A stretch of 64,000 bases of DNA from the NCBI RefSeq assembly GCF_024112395.2, contig NZ_CP078013.2:3286001-3350000 (forward strand). The letters are read 5' to 3'. Both the position numbers and the translations under genes were made by a program. Positions 8,671 to 16,058 of this stretch are shown piece after piece (positions within the stretch are counted from its first letter, which is position 1; each line of letters begins with the position of its first letter). Source of the DNA: Pseudomonas pergaminensis (GTDB lineage Bacteria > Pseudomonadota > Gammaproteobacteria > Pseudomonadales > Pseudomonadaceae). The notes below the pieces were generated by a model that saw only the letters and a list, made by a program, of their open reading frames with translations, was not told the DNA's origin and did no database searches.

Positions 8671-8700
8671 CAATGACAGGCATGTCGACTATTAATGGCG
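8671..8700. promoter_or_regulatory. Candidate MexT-binding site between mexT and mexS
   Basis: The divergent spacer contains ATCA followed after 11 bases by GTCGAC (8684-8689) and TATTAAT. The published MexT box, a nod-box-like element of ATCA-N5-GTCGAT-N4-ACYAT, shares the ATCA and GTCGA blocks but with different spacing, so the match is only partial. LysR-type activators usually bind in such a divergent spacer. Confidence 0.35.
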
Positions 8701-8769
8701 ACCGGTGGTCTTACCCGGAAAGCCCAGATAGAGTTCATGGCATTAGAGGTTACTTTGACGAGGTTTGCG

Positions 8770-9792
8770 ATGTCCCGCACGATCCGTTTTCACAAGTTTG
8801 GTCCGGCCGAGGTGCTCAAATGCGAAGAGCATGCAGCCGCGCAGCCCGCACCGGGCGAAGTGCAGGTGCGTGTCGAAGCGATTGGCATCAGCTGGTATGA
8901 CATTCTGTGGCGCCAGAACCTGGCGTCTTCCCATGCACGCTTGCCATCCGGCCTGGGCCATGAGATGGCCGGGGTTGTGGTCGCCGTCGGCGACGGCGTG
9001 GATGATTTGGCAGCGGGCGATAAAGTGGCCAGTTTTCCGGCCGAAAGCCCCAATGATTACCCGGTGTATGGCGAACAGATCGTCCTGCCCCGTTCGGCCC
9101 TGACCCGCTATCCGGATGTCCTGAGCCCGATTGAAGCCAGTGTGCACTACACGCCGCTGCTGATTGCCTACTTTGCCTATGTGGATCTGGCGCGGGTCAA
9201 GCCTGGGCAGTTTGCACTGGTGACTGACGCCAGCCACTGCGCCGGCCCATCTTTCGTACAGCTGGGCAAGGCCCTGGGCGTACGGGTGATTGCCGCCACC
9301 AAGGACAGCGAAGAGCGCGAGTACCTACTGTCCCTCGGGGCAGAGAAGGTCATCGTCACCGAAGAGCAGGACCTGCTGATGCAAGTCAACAAGTTCACTG
9401 ATAACCGTGGCGTCGACGTGGTGTTCGACGGCCTGGGCGGCCCGCAGATGTCGCTGCTCGGCGATGTGCTGGCACCGCGTGGCAGCCTGGTGCTGTATGG
9501 CTTGCAGGGCGGTAACCAGACGCCATTCCCGGCGTGTGCAGCGTTTCAAAAGAACATTCAGTTCTTTGTGCATTGCATCGGCAACTTCACTGGCAAGCCT
9601 GAGCTGGGCATTATCCAGGACCAGGTGGCCTTGCAGCGGGCCCTGCGGGATATCAACCAATTGACCGCCGACCGTGTGCTGGTACCGCTTAAAACCACGG
9701 TGTTTCCGTTCAGTCAGTTTGTGGAAGCACACCGTTATATGGATGAATGCCCTTGCCGCGAGCGGGTTGCGTTGCAGGTTGAAGCTGTTTAA
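8770..9792 (+). CDS. mexS: Zinc-free medium-chain oxidoreductase MexS (quinone oxidoreductase-like)
   Basis: 340 residues of the MDR alcohol dehydrogenase/quinone oxidoreductase family: an N-terminal GroES-like domain (PGEVQVRVEAIGISWYDILW), then a Rossmann domain with VDVVFDGLGGPQMSLLGDVL. Position beside and divergent from mexT identifies it with MexS of P. aeruginosa, where its loss releases MexT activity and switches on mexEF-oprN; it is thought to detoxify an electrophilic metabolite. The start is ATG 8770, preceded by GACGAGG at a good distance; earlier in-frame ATGs lie inside the regulatory spacer. Confidence 0.88.
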   Translation: MSRTIRFHKFGPAEVLKCEEHAAAQPAPGEVQVRVEAIGISWYDILWRQNLASSHARLPSGLGHEMAGVVVAVGDGVDDLAAGDKVASFPAESPNDYPVYGEQIVLPRSALTRYPDVLSPIEASVHYTPLLIAYFAYVDLARVKPGQFALVTDASHCAGPSFVQLGKALGVRVIAATKDSEEREYLLSLGAEKVIVTEEQDLLMQVNKFTDNRGVDVVFDGLGGPQMSLLGDVLAPRGSLVLYGLQGGNQTPFPACAAFQKNIQFFVHCIGNFTGKPELGIIQDQVALQRALRDINQLTADRVLVPLKTTVFPFSQFVEAHRYMDECPCRERVALQVEAV

Positions 9793-9817
9793 GCCGTAGG
9801 AAGATTCGCAAACGACG

Positions 9818-9842
9818 ATGGCGCATGAGGCAAATGCGCCAT
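9818..9842 (+). terminator. Stem-loop behind mexS
   Basis: ATGGCGCAT and ATGCGCCAT form a perfect 9-bp stem with a 7-base loop, 25 bases behind the mexS stop. The T run after it is short, so it may be a weak terminator or protect the transcript's end. Confidence 0.45.
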
Positions 9843-9917
9843 TTGGCAGGACTGATCCTGCACCGACCATCAGGTGCCTGTCTGGCCCCTTAGCCCCTGG
9901 ACCTCGCCTTTTTCCCT

Positions 9918-9952
9918 GACGCCGCCCTGAATTCCAGCGCGGCGTCTTTGTG
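9918..9952 (+). terminator. Rho-independent terminator-like hairpin
   Basis: GACGCCGC (9918-9925) pairs with GCGGCGTC (9939-9946), followed by TTT and, after a short GT tract, a run of T. It probably ends mexS transcription before the 10 kb genes. Confidence 0.6.
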
Positions 9953-10074
9953 TGTGGGTTTTTTACGTGCCGGCTGTCATTCATCTGCACTGGTTTTCGG
10001 CGTTGTTCTGTATCTATTAATCATTATCCCAGCACTGATAATTACGCCTTCACCTTCATCTCAAGGAATGAGCA

Positions 10075-10266
10075 ATGAATGAATATCCGGCACTACTGTC
10101 GCGAGAGGCCGACACTAAAGACGCAGCTTCCCTGTGGCCTCAGAGAATTAACAATGGGCGTATAAAGCTGCAATCCAGGAAAAGGGAAAGTTGCTGGGTT
10201 TATGTGTCGGACATTTCCTTTAATGGTGGGTTAAGAATCTGCAAGGACCTGTCGGAAAGATCCTAG
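10075..10266 (+). CDS. Small hypothetical protein, 63 residues
   Basis: Starts at ATG 10075 with AAGGA eight bases before it, so translation is plausible. The protein is basic (KLQSRKRESCWVY) and ends VSDISFNGGLRICKDLSERS; the DISxxG element faintly resembles the conserved core of c-di-GMP-binding PilZ domains, but the protein is too short for a whole PilZ fold and I would not name it so. It stands alone, about 280 bases behind mexS and 220 before the unknown 475-residue gene. Confidence 0.45.
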   Translation: MNEYPALLSREADTKDAASLWPQRINNGRIKLQSRKRESCWVYVSDISFNGGLRICKDLSERS

Positions 10267-10403
10267 GGTCGTGGCTGAATGCATTTTTATCCCGTAAATC
10301 CGGCGCTCTGGCGCGTCCATGTCTTTGGGGGGGTCCCGACGGCATCGGTGTTGTTTTGTTGCGCGGTGCTAATGTCTAGTCATCGGCGCACAAGTCTGTG
10401 TGC

Positions 10404-10414
10404 AGTTTTCTTAC
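10404..10414 (+). promoter_or_regulatory. AGTTTTCTTAC motif upstream of the 475-residue gene
   Basis: Second copy of the 11-base element, 71 bases before the start at 10486. The flanks are also shared with the copy before aprA: GTGTxCAG just before it and ATAGGxCGA shortly after it (ACGCGTAATAGGTCGAG here). The 10267-10485 spacer otherwise shows no gene. Confidence 0.4.
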
Positions 10415-10485
10415 ACGCGTAATAGGTCGAGCAAGTACTGTCAGCAGTTGCTTGGAACGGATATTTAAACTCAGGTAGTAGAACG

Positions 10486-11913
10486 ATGAGCACTATTCAC
10501 GAACAGGCTATGAACTATGTTTACCAGCAAGTTCTGCAACGTTTGATTGGCTACTTTAATCGCGCAGAGCGAACGGCACTCCAGTTGCTGGTCCAACGAA
10601 TCGTTGTGGCGGCGGGCGGTATGGAACAGGTCGGGGATTACAAGGTGCTGGTGGCCCATGGGGGAGGTGAAGCGAGCACCTACACCCTGGCGTTGTTGCG
10701 TGCCGCGCAACTGACCATCGCCGGCCGCGCCCCCCGCACCTTTCACTTGCGGGTCGCGACGCTGCGCCATGCCGGGATGACCGAAGGCCGGCTCGACAGC
10801 CTCAACCTGGGCTATGGCCGCTTGTTTCTCCACGATGATCCCAGGGTTGAGTTACTGATGGTGGAAAACCAGGAAGTATTGCCCTTCAATCACCTGCGGC
10901 CCGCCTCTGCCGTCGGGCGGGAGATCAGCCAGCGCAACATGCTGATGATCGGCCACGTGACTTCGGGTGATTGCCGCGCAACCTTGTGCAATGACACCTA
11001 CTTGGCACTCGGCGATTTCTATCAGCGCGTTACCACCTGCAATGGTGGGGTGCATGCCGTGGTCAACGGCGACTCATTGCGCAAGCAAAGTCAGTTTCTG
11101 GCGTGGCTGAAAAAAACCGCCCAAGGCGCGGGGCTTGCCATCCCACCCAATTGGCCGGTGTCGCTCACGGGTCTGTTTGCGCGCATGGAGGAATGGAGCG
11201 CTGGCTATTACCGCGATGTGTATGGCGAGCATTATGTTGCGAGTGACAACCCCAGCAGGGCCGGCCATCGTCACTTGGCCTACATCGGCATTGCCGATCT
11301 GCTGGCGGATGTCGACACACAACAGTCGCCGATGCTCAACGAGTTCATGGCCTATGCACCCGATCCATTGGGCTTTCATTTCAGCCATCCGAGCTACTCC
11401 AACCCACAGCTGATGGCGCACCTGCGAGGCTTGCAGGCTCAATGCTTGCGCGATCTTGACTATGAGGAAGGCGTGCGAGGTTTTGTCCATCAGGCTTCCC
11501 AACGCATGCGCAGCGTGCAGGTGCCCGAAGAGTTGCTCGCGCGGGCTCAGAGCAGTGAAGGGCGCATCCAATCCAGAACCTACGCGCAGCACTACTTTGG
11601 CCTGGATGAAACACAGCTGATCTGCCTGCTGTTTTCTCCGTTTATCCATCATGGTGAGCGGCTGGAAGGCTATCTGCGCCAATGCCACCCGGGCATGCTC
11701 GTGGCCCTGCCAGAACTGCACAAGGTCCTGCAGGGCAAGCCGTCCGCCGAGATGTTGCAGCAGTGGGTCATCGATACCAGCGGCTTGCCGATGCCGCTGG
11801 TGCAACACCTGTACCGCAAGCGGCCGCTGATCGCTGGGAGCGGCCAAACAACCCACAGTGCGGGGGCCATGACTCGCGGCAGCGCGCAGGCCTGTCAATT
11901 GTCCGGGCGATGA
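10486..11913 (+). CDS. Hypothetical protein of 475 residues, unrecognised
   Basis: I do not recognise a domain. It has no signal peptide or clear membrane span and looks like a soluble, cytoplasmic, mainly helical protein. The start at ATG 10486 (MSTIHEQAMNYVYQQVLQRL) follows a weak ribosome site (CAGGTAGTAG). Recurrent His and Tyr residues (SAGYYRDVYGEHY; GFHFSHPSYSNPQ; DPLGFHF) might bind metal or cofactor, but no motif is diagnostic. Its last codons overlap the start of the MocR-like regulator by four bases (ATGA at 11910-11913), so the two are made together and probably act together. Its promoter carries the 11-base motif shared with aprA and mexS. Confidence 0.8.
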   Translation: MSTIHEQAMNYVYQQVLQRLIGYFNRAERTALQLLVQRIVVAAGGMEQVGDYKVLVAHGGGEASTYTLALLRAAQLTIAGRAPRTFHLRVATLRHAGMTEGRLDSLNLGYGRLFLHDDPRVELLMVENQEVLPFNHLRPASAVGREISQRNMLMIGHVTSGDCRATLCNDTYLALGDFYQRVTTCNGGVHAVVNGDSLRKQSQFLAWLKKTAQGAGLAIPPNWPVSLTGLFARMEEWSAGYYRDVYGEHYVASDNPSRAGHRHLAYIGIADLLADVDTQQSPMLNEFMAYAPDPLGFHFSHPSYSNPQLMAHLRGLQAQCLRDLDYEEGVRGFVHQASQRMRSVQVPEELLARAQSSEGRIQSRTYAQHYFGLDETQLICLLFSPFIHHGERLEGYLRQCHPGMLVALPELHKVLQGKPSAEMLQQWVIDTSGLPMPLVQHLYRKRPLIAGSGQTTHSAGAMTRGSAQACQLSGR

Positions 11914-13316
11914 CACTGCGCGGCGAACGGCAGGCGGACTTCGCGTACCAGGCGGTTTATCGCTACATGATCACGCTGATCAACGAAGTGAGCACCAATG
12001 CCCGGGTAAAGCTGCCCTCCCTGCGGCAGTTGGCGGGGCGCCTGAATGTGTCGATCTCCACGGTACAGTACGCATACTCACTGCTGGAAAAGGAGGGCCG
12101 GGTCTACTCGGTGGCCAAGTCGGGCTATTACGCCTGGCCGCTGTCTTCAAACCCACAGGCGTGGGCTGGTGGAGATCTGCTCGACCGGCTCTACGCCGCA
12201 GCGCGCAGGCCGGGCATGGTGGTGCTCAGTGGCGATGAACCCGCGTTGCTGGCTTCGCTGGACAGCAGCCTGTTGCGCCTCGAGCGAGAGTTGGTGCGCC
12301 AGTACCCACAGCATCTGCAACCCTGGTCCCAGCCTTGCGGTGTGTGGGAACTGCGCGCGGTGCTGGCTGCACGCTATACCTCGTCGCCGACGCGTTGTTG
12401 GCATGCCGATGACGTGTACATCGGTGCCGACCTGCGCGGTGTGTTGCACATTCTCATCGATGTACTGGGCCTGAGGGGGACCACGGTGATTGTCGAATCA
12501 CCCTGCGACTGGCTGGTTCTGCGCCTGCTCCAGGATGCGGGGGTGCGCATCATCGAATTGCCCTGGATGCCGGACGGTCGCCTGGACCTGGTCAGCCTTG
12601 ACCGCGTGTTAGCCAACGAACCGGTGCACCTGGTGCTGCTGTCATCAAAGGTCAGCCTGCCGGCAGGGGGGGTGATGCCGCACCACGACCGCCTGGCTGT
12701 TGCACAAATGCTGGATCACTACGGTTGCTGGCTGCTGGAGAACGACACCTTTGGCGAACTGGGATTCAATCATCAACAGCCAGCACTCCGGGAACTGGTG
12801 AACCCTGAGCGGCTCATGGTGTTTTCTTCGTTCGAGAAGGTCCTGGGTTCGGAAGCGCCTTATGGTTATCTGCTGTCCCGGCGCATGAGCAGTGAATTAC
12901 AGCGCCAGTTCCTGCTGCGCGCCTTTCGTTTGTCGTCGATCCGCCAGCGCGCGATTGCGCGCCTGTATCAAAGCGGGCGAATCGACCAGCACCTGCGTGC
13001 ATTGCGCCGAGACTTACATGAGCAGGCGCAGGCGATGAGCCAACGGTTGGACCAGCATCTGGAGGGACAGGTGAGCTTCAGTGCACCCGCTGCCGGGGCG
13101 ACGTTCTGGTTGCACTCAACGCACCCGGTGGACATGCGCCAGGTATTCCAGCGGCTGCTCGGCCAGCAGGTGGTGATTGCGCCCGGTGAACTGTTCAGCG
13201 TCAGCGGCCTGCATCAACAGGATTTTCGCCTGAGCCTGACCTTTCATGGGCAGCCGGACCTCGATGCTGCCTTGGCGGCCATCGGCGAGGCGCTGCATCA
13301 GGCCCGGATGGGATGA
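11910..13316 (+). CDS. MocR-type regulator: GntR helix-turn-helix fused to aminotransferase-like domain
   Basis: 468 residues. Residues about 10-75 are a GntR-type winged helix (AYQAVYRYMITLI ... LPSLRQLAGRLNVSISTVQY), and residues about 100-460 have the fold of class I aminotransferases, including a Lys in SSFEKVLGSEAPYGYLL where the PLP-binding Lys is expected. MocR proteins use PLP or amino-acid adducts as effector and usually control a neighbouring gene. The start is ATG 11910, overlapping the upstream stop; the longer frame beginning at 11682 lies inside the upstream gene and is not used. Unusually it is coupled downstream of its presumed partner rather than divergent from it. Confidence 0.85.
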   Translation: MTLRGERQADFAYQAVYRYMITLINEVSTNARVKLPSLRQLAGRLNVSISTVQYAYSLLEKEGRVYSVAKSGYYAWPLSSNPQAWAGGDLLDRLYAAARRPGMVVLSGDEPALLASLDSSLLRLERELVRQYPQHLQPWSQPCGVWELRAVLAARYTSSPTRCWHADDVYIGADLRGVLHILIDVLGLRGTTVIVESPCDWLVLRLLQDAGVRIIELPWMPDGRLDLVSLDRVLANEPVHLVLLSSKVSLPAGGVMPHHDRLAVAQMLDHYGCWLLENDTFGELGFNHQQPALRELVNPERLMVFSSFEKVLGSEAPYGYLLSRRMSSELQRQFLLRAFRLSSIRQRAIARLYQSGRIDQHLRALRRDLHEQAQAMSQRLDQHLEGQVSFSAPAAGATFWLHSTHPVDMRQVFQRLLGQQVVIAPGELFSVSGLHQQDFRLSLTFHGQPDLDAALAAIGEALHQARMG

Positions 13317-13423
13317 TTGCGTGAAGTTTCTCTCACTGTTGTAGGATCGATACCGTCGCACAGGAGTCCAACTCTCAGTAAACTGCCGTTTTTTTCCCGA
13401 ATCCTTCTTTCCGAGGTTTATGC

Positions 13424-15067
13424 ATGACAATCAGTCCTTTTGCGGGCAAGCCGGCGCCAGCCCAGTTGCTGGTGGATATCCCGCGACTGGTTACGGCCTA
13501 CTACACCGGCCAGCCTGATGCAGCAATCTCCACCCAGCGCGTGGCGTTCGGTACCTCCGGTCACCGTGGCAGCTCGTTTGAACTGAGCTTCAACGAATGG
13601 CATGTACTCGCTATCAGCCAAGCTATCTGCCTGTATCGCGAAGCCCAGGGCATCAATGGCCCGCTGTTTGTCGGCCTGGATACTCACGCGTTGTCGACAC
13701 CTGCCGGTGCCAGCGCCCTGGAAGTGTTGGCCGCCAATGGCGTGCACGTGATGCTGGCGCAAGGCGATGAATACACGCCGACTCCGGCGATTTCCCACGC
13801 CATCATCTGCTACAACCGTGGCCGCACCAGCGGCCTGGCCGACGGCATCGTCATCACGCCGTCGCACAACCCGCCGCAGAGTGGCGGCTACAAGTACAAC
13901 CCGCCCAATGGCGGCCCGGCCGACACCCACGTCACCAAGTGGATCGAAGCCAAGGCCAATGAGCTGCTGGCCAATAAACTGGCGGGGGTCAAGCGCATCA
14001 CCCACGCCCAGGCACTCAAGGCCGATACCACCCATCGCCATGACTACCTCAACAGCTATGTGGCTGATCTGGTCAATGTGATCGACATGGACGCCATCCG
14101 CAGTGCCGACCTGCGCCTGGGCGTAGACCCGCTGGGTGGAGCGGGGGTGCGCTACTGGTCGGCGATCGCCGAGCATTACCGCCTGAATCTGGACGTGGTG
14201 AACACCGAAGTCGACGCCACCTTCCGCTTCATGAGCGTCGACTGGGACGGCCAGATCCGCATGGACCCGTCCTCCAGCTACGCCATGCAGGGCCTGATCG
14301 GTCTCAAGGAACGCTTCGACGTGGCATTCGCCTGCGACCCGGACCACGACCGCCACGGCATCGTCACGCCGTCCGGTGGCCTGTTGGCACCGAACAACTA
14401 CCTGGCTGTGTCCATCGACTACCTGTTCCAGAACCGTCCTGACTGGCGCGCCGATGCAGCCGTGGGCAAGACCGTGGTCAGCAGCGGCTTGATCGATCGC
14501 GTCGCTGCGCGCATTGGCCGTCGCCTGTACGAAGTGCCGGTCGGCTTCAAGTGGTTCGCCGACGGCCTCTTCGAAGGCTCGTTGGGCTTTGGCGGCGAAG
14601 AAAGCGCCGGCGCCTCGTTCCTGCGCAAGGATGGCACCGTCTGGAGCACGGACAAGGACGGCCTGATCCCGGCACTGCTGGCTGCAGAAATGACCTCGCG
14701 CAAAGGCCAGGACCCGAGCCAGATTTACCGTGGCCTGACCGACGCCCTGGGCGAACCGTTCGCGATTCGTGTCGACGCCAAGGCCACACCGGCGCAGAAA
14801 GCCTTGCTGGGCAAGCTGTCGCCGGATCAGGTGACGTCCACCGAGTTGGCCGGGGAAAGCATCCAGCAGATCCTCAGCCATGCGCCGGGTAACAACCAGG
14901 CAATCGGCGGGTTGAAGGTGATGACCGAAAACGGCTGGTTCGCTGCACGGCCATCGGGCACCGAGGATATCTACAAGATCTACGCCGAGAGCTTTATTGG
15001 CGAAGATCACCTCAAGCAATTGGTGGAAGAGGCGCAGGTGCTGGTAGACGGCGCTATCAGCCAGTAA
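13424..15067 (+). CDS. pgm: Phosphoglucomutase (alpha-D-glucose phosphate-specific)
   Basis: 547 residues, the length of bacterial Pgm, which interconverts glucose-1-phosphate and glucose-6-phosphate. Motifs in order: FGTSGHRG near the start, the phospho-Ser loop [12 protein letters not shown], the metal loop DPDHDRHG, the sugar-specificity loop [10 protein letters not shown], and the phosphate-binding loop [10 protein letters not shown] at the C-terminus. All catalytic elements are present. It has its own GAGG ribosome site seven bases before ATG 13424 and stands as a single gene, closed by a REP-type hairpin. Confidence 0.95.
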   Translation: MTISPFAGKPAPAQLLVDIPRLVTAYYTGQPDAAISTQRVAFGTSGHRGSSFELSFNEWHVLAISQAICLYREAQGINGPLFVGLDTHALSTPAGASALEVLAANGVHVMLAQGDEYTPTPAISHAIICYNRGRTSGLADGIVITPSHNPPQSGGYKYNPPNGGPADTHVTKWIEAKANELLANKLAGVKRITHAQALKADTTHRHDYLNSYVADLVNVIDMDAIRSADLRLGVDPLGGAGVRYWSAIAEHYRLNLDVVNTEVDATFRFMSVDWDGQIRMDPSSSYAMQGLIGLKERFDVAFACDPDHDRHGIVTPSGGLLAPNNYLAVSIDYLFQNRPDWRADAAVGKTVVSSGLIDRVAARIGRRLYEVPVGFKWFADGLFEGSLGFGGEESAGASFLRKDGTVWSTDKDGLIPALLAAEMTSRKGQDPSQIYRGLTDALGEPFAIRVDAKATPAQKALLGKLSPDQVTSTELAGESIQQILSHAPGNNQAIGGLKVMTENGWFAARPSGTEDIYKIYAESFIGEDHLKQLVEEAQVLVDGAISQ

Positions 15068-15073
15068 CCCATT

Positions 15074-15139
15074 GTAGGAGCCCGGCTTGCCGGCGATAGC
15101 GATCTTACGAACGCCACCGCCGGCAAGCCGGGCTCCTAC
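15074..15139. repeat. REP-type inverted repeat pair (22-bp arms)
   Basis: Arms at 15074-15095 and 15118-15139 are exact reverse complements (GTAGGAGCCCGGCTTGCCGG... and its mirror), with a 22-base spacer. It lies between the convergent pgm and pirin genes, where it can end transcription from both sides. Related GTAGGAGC repeats occur at 18512 and 44752. Confidence 0.8.
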
Positions 15140-15143
15140 AAAG

Positions 15144-15839
15144 TTAAGCGAGGTCAACCAAGACGATTTCGCTGTCTTCAACCGCCGTCACCCGCAACAC
15201 CTGCTCATCTTCAATCGCTACACCGTCTCGCGCTTGCGCACGCACGCCGTTGACTTCAATCACGCCCGTCGCCGGTACCAGGTACGCACGGCGTCCGCTG
15301 TCCAGCCGGTATTCAGCACTTTCCCCGGCCTTCAGGTTCGCGGCCACCAGGCGTGCATCCGCACGAATGCGCAGGCTTTCGCTGTCCCCGGCCTTGCCAC
15401 TGGCCAGCGTCACAAAACCTTCGCGATCCCCCTTGGGAAACGGCTTGGCGCCCCACGAAGGCGGCAGACCGGCTTCATTCGGAATGATCCAGATCTGGAA
15501 GATCTTGGTTGGCGTCTCTTCCAGGTTGTACTCGCTGTGGGCGATCCCGGTGCCGGCGCTCATCACCTGCACGTCACCGGCTTCGGTGCGGCCTCTGTTG
15601 CCGAGGTTGTCGGCGTGGCTGATCGCCCCTTCGCGCACGTAGGTGATGATCTCCATATCGCGGTGCGGATGCTGCGGGAAGCCGGTGCCCGGCGCAATGA
15701 TGTCGTCGTTCCATACCCGTAGGTTGCCCCAGTGCATGCGCTTGGGGTCGTGGTATTCAGCGAATGAGAAGTGGTGATGGGCGTCAAGCCAGCCATGGTG
15801 GGCGCCGCCCAGGGAATTGAAAGGTCGAAGTTCAAGCAT
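15144..15839 (-). CDS. Pirin family protein (YhhW/quercetinase-like bicupin)
   Basis: 231 residues with two cupin barrels. The metal-binding residues are visible in PQHPHRDMEIITYV (two His) and GTGIAHSEYN (His and Glu). Bacterial pirins of this size include E. coli YhhW, which cleaves quercetin in vitro; the natural substrate is unknown. Single gene, convergent with pgm. Start at ATG 15839 with GGAGACGATC before it. Confidence 0.9.
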   Translation of the reverse strand: MLELRPFNSLGGAHHGWLDAHHHFSFAEYHDPKRMHWGNLRVWNDDIIAPGTGFPQHPHRDMEIITYVREGAISHADNLGNRGRTEAGDVQVMSAGTGIAHSEYNLEETPTKIFQIWIIPNEAGLPPSWGAKPFPKGDREGFVTLASGKAGDSESLRIRADARLVAANLKAGESAEYRLDSGRRAYLVPATGVIEVNGVRAQARDGVAIEDEQVLRVTAVEDSEIVLVDLA

Positions 15840-16058
15840 GATCGTCTCCTGTGGATGGCGCCTATGATCCTGCAGCTCATGATCGATAAAAAGCCGGAAA
15901 TATGCCTGATTCCTATCAGTCGATTAGATGAGTTGGTGGCGTTTTGACTTTCAGTTCATCGCCTAACTGCATGACAGCAAAGCAATTGGCTGGAACTCAA
16001 CGTCGATTCCGGCGACCATGGCGCACTTGTCTGAACCCAGCTCATCGCAGGAGTCCGC

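Noticed and set aside
10075..10266. PilZ domain in the 63-residue protein
   Set aside because: Only the DISxxG-like element is present; the Arg-X3-Arg switch and most of the barrel are missing.
13418..15181. 587-codon open frame opposite pgm
   Set aside because: A mirror of the pgm coding sequence in a GC-rich genome; the pgm protein has all catalytic motifs and the antisense frame has none. The same holds for long frames opposite the APC permease (24178-25185), aprA (26854-28221) and aprD (28833-30431).
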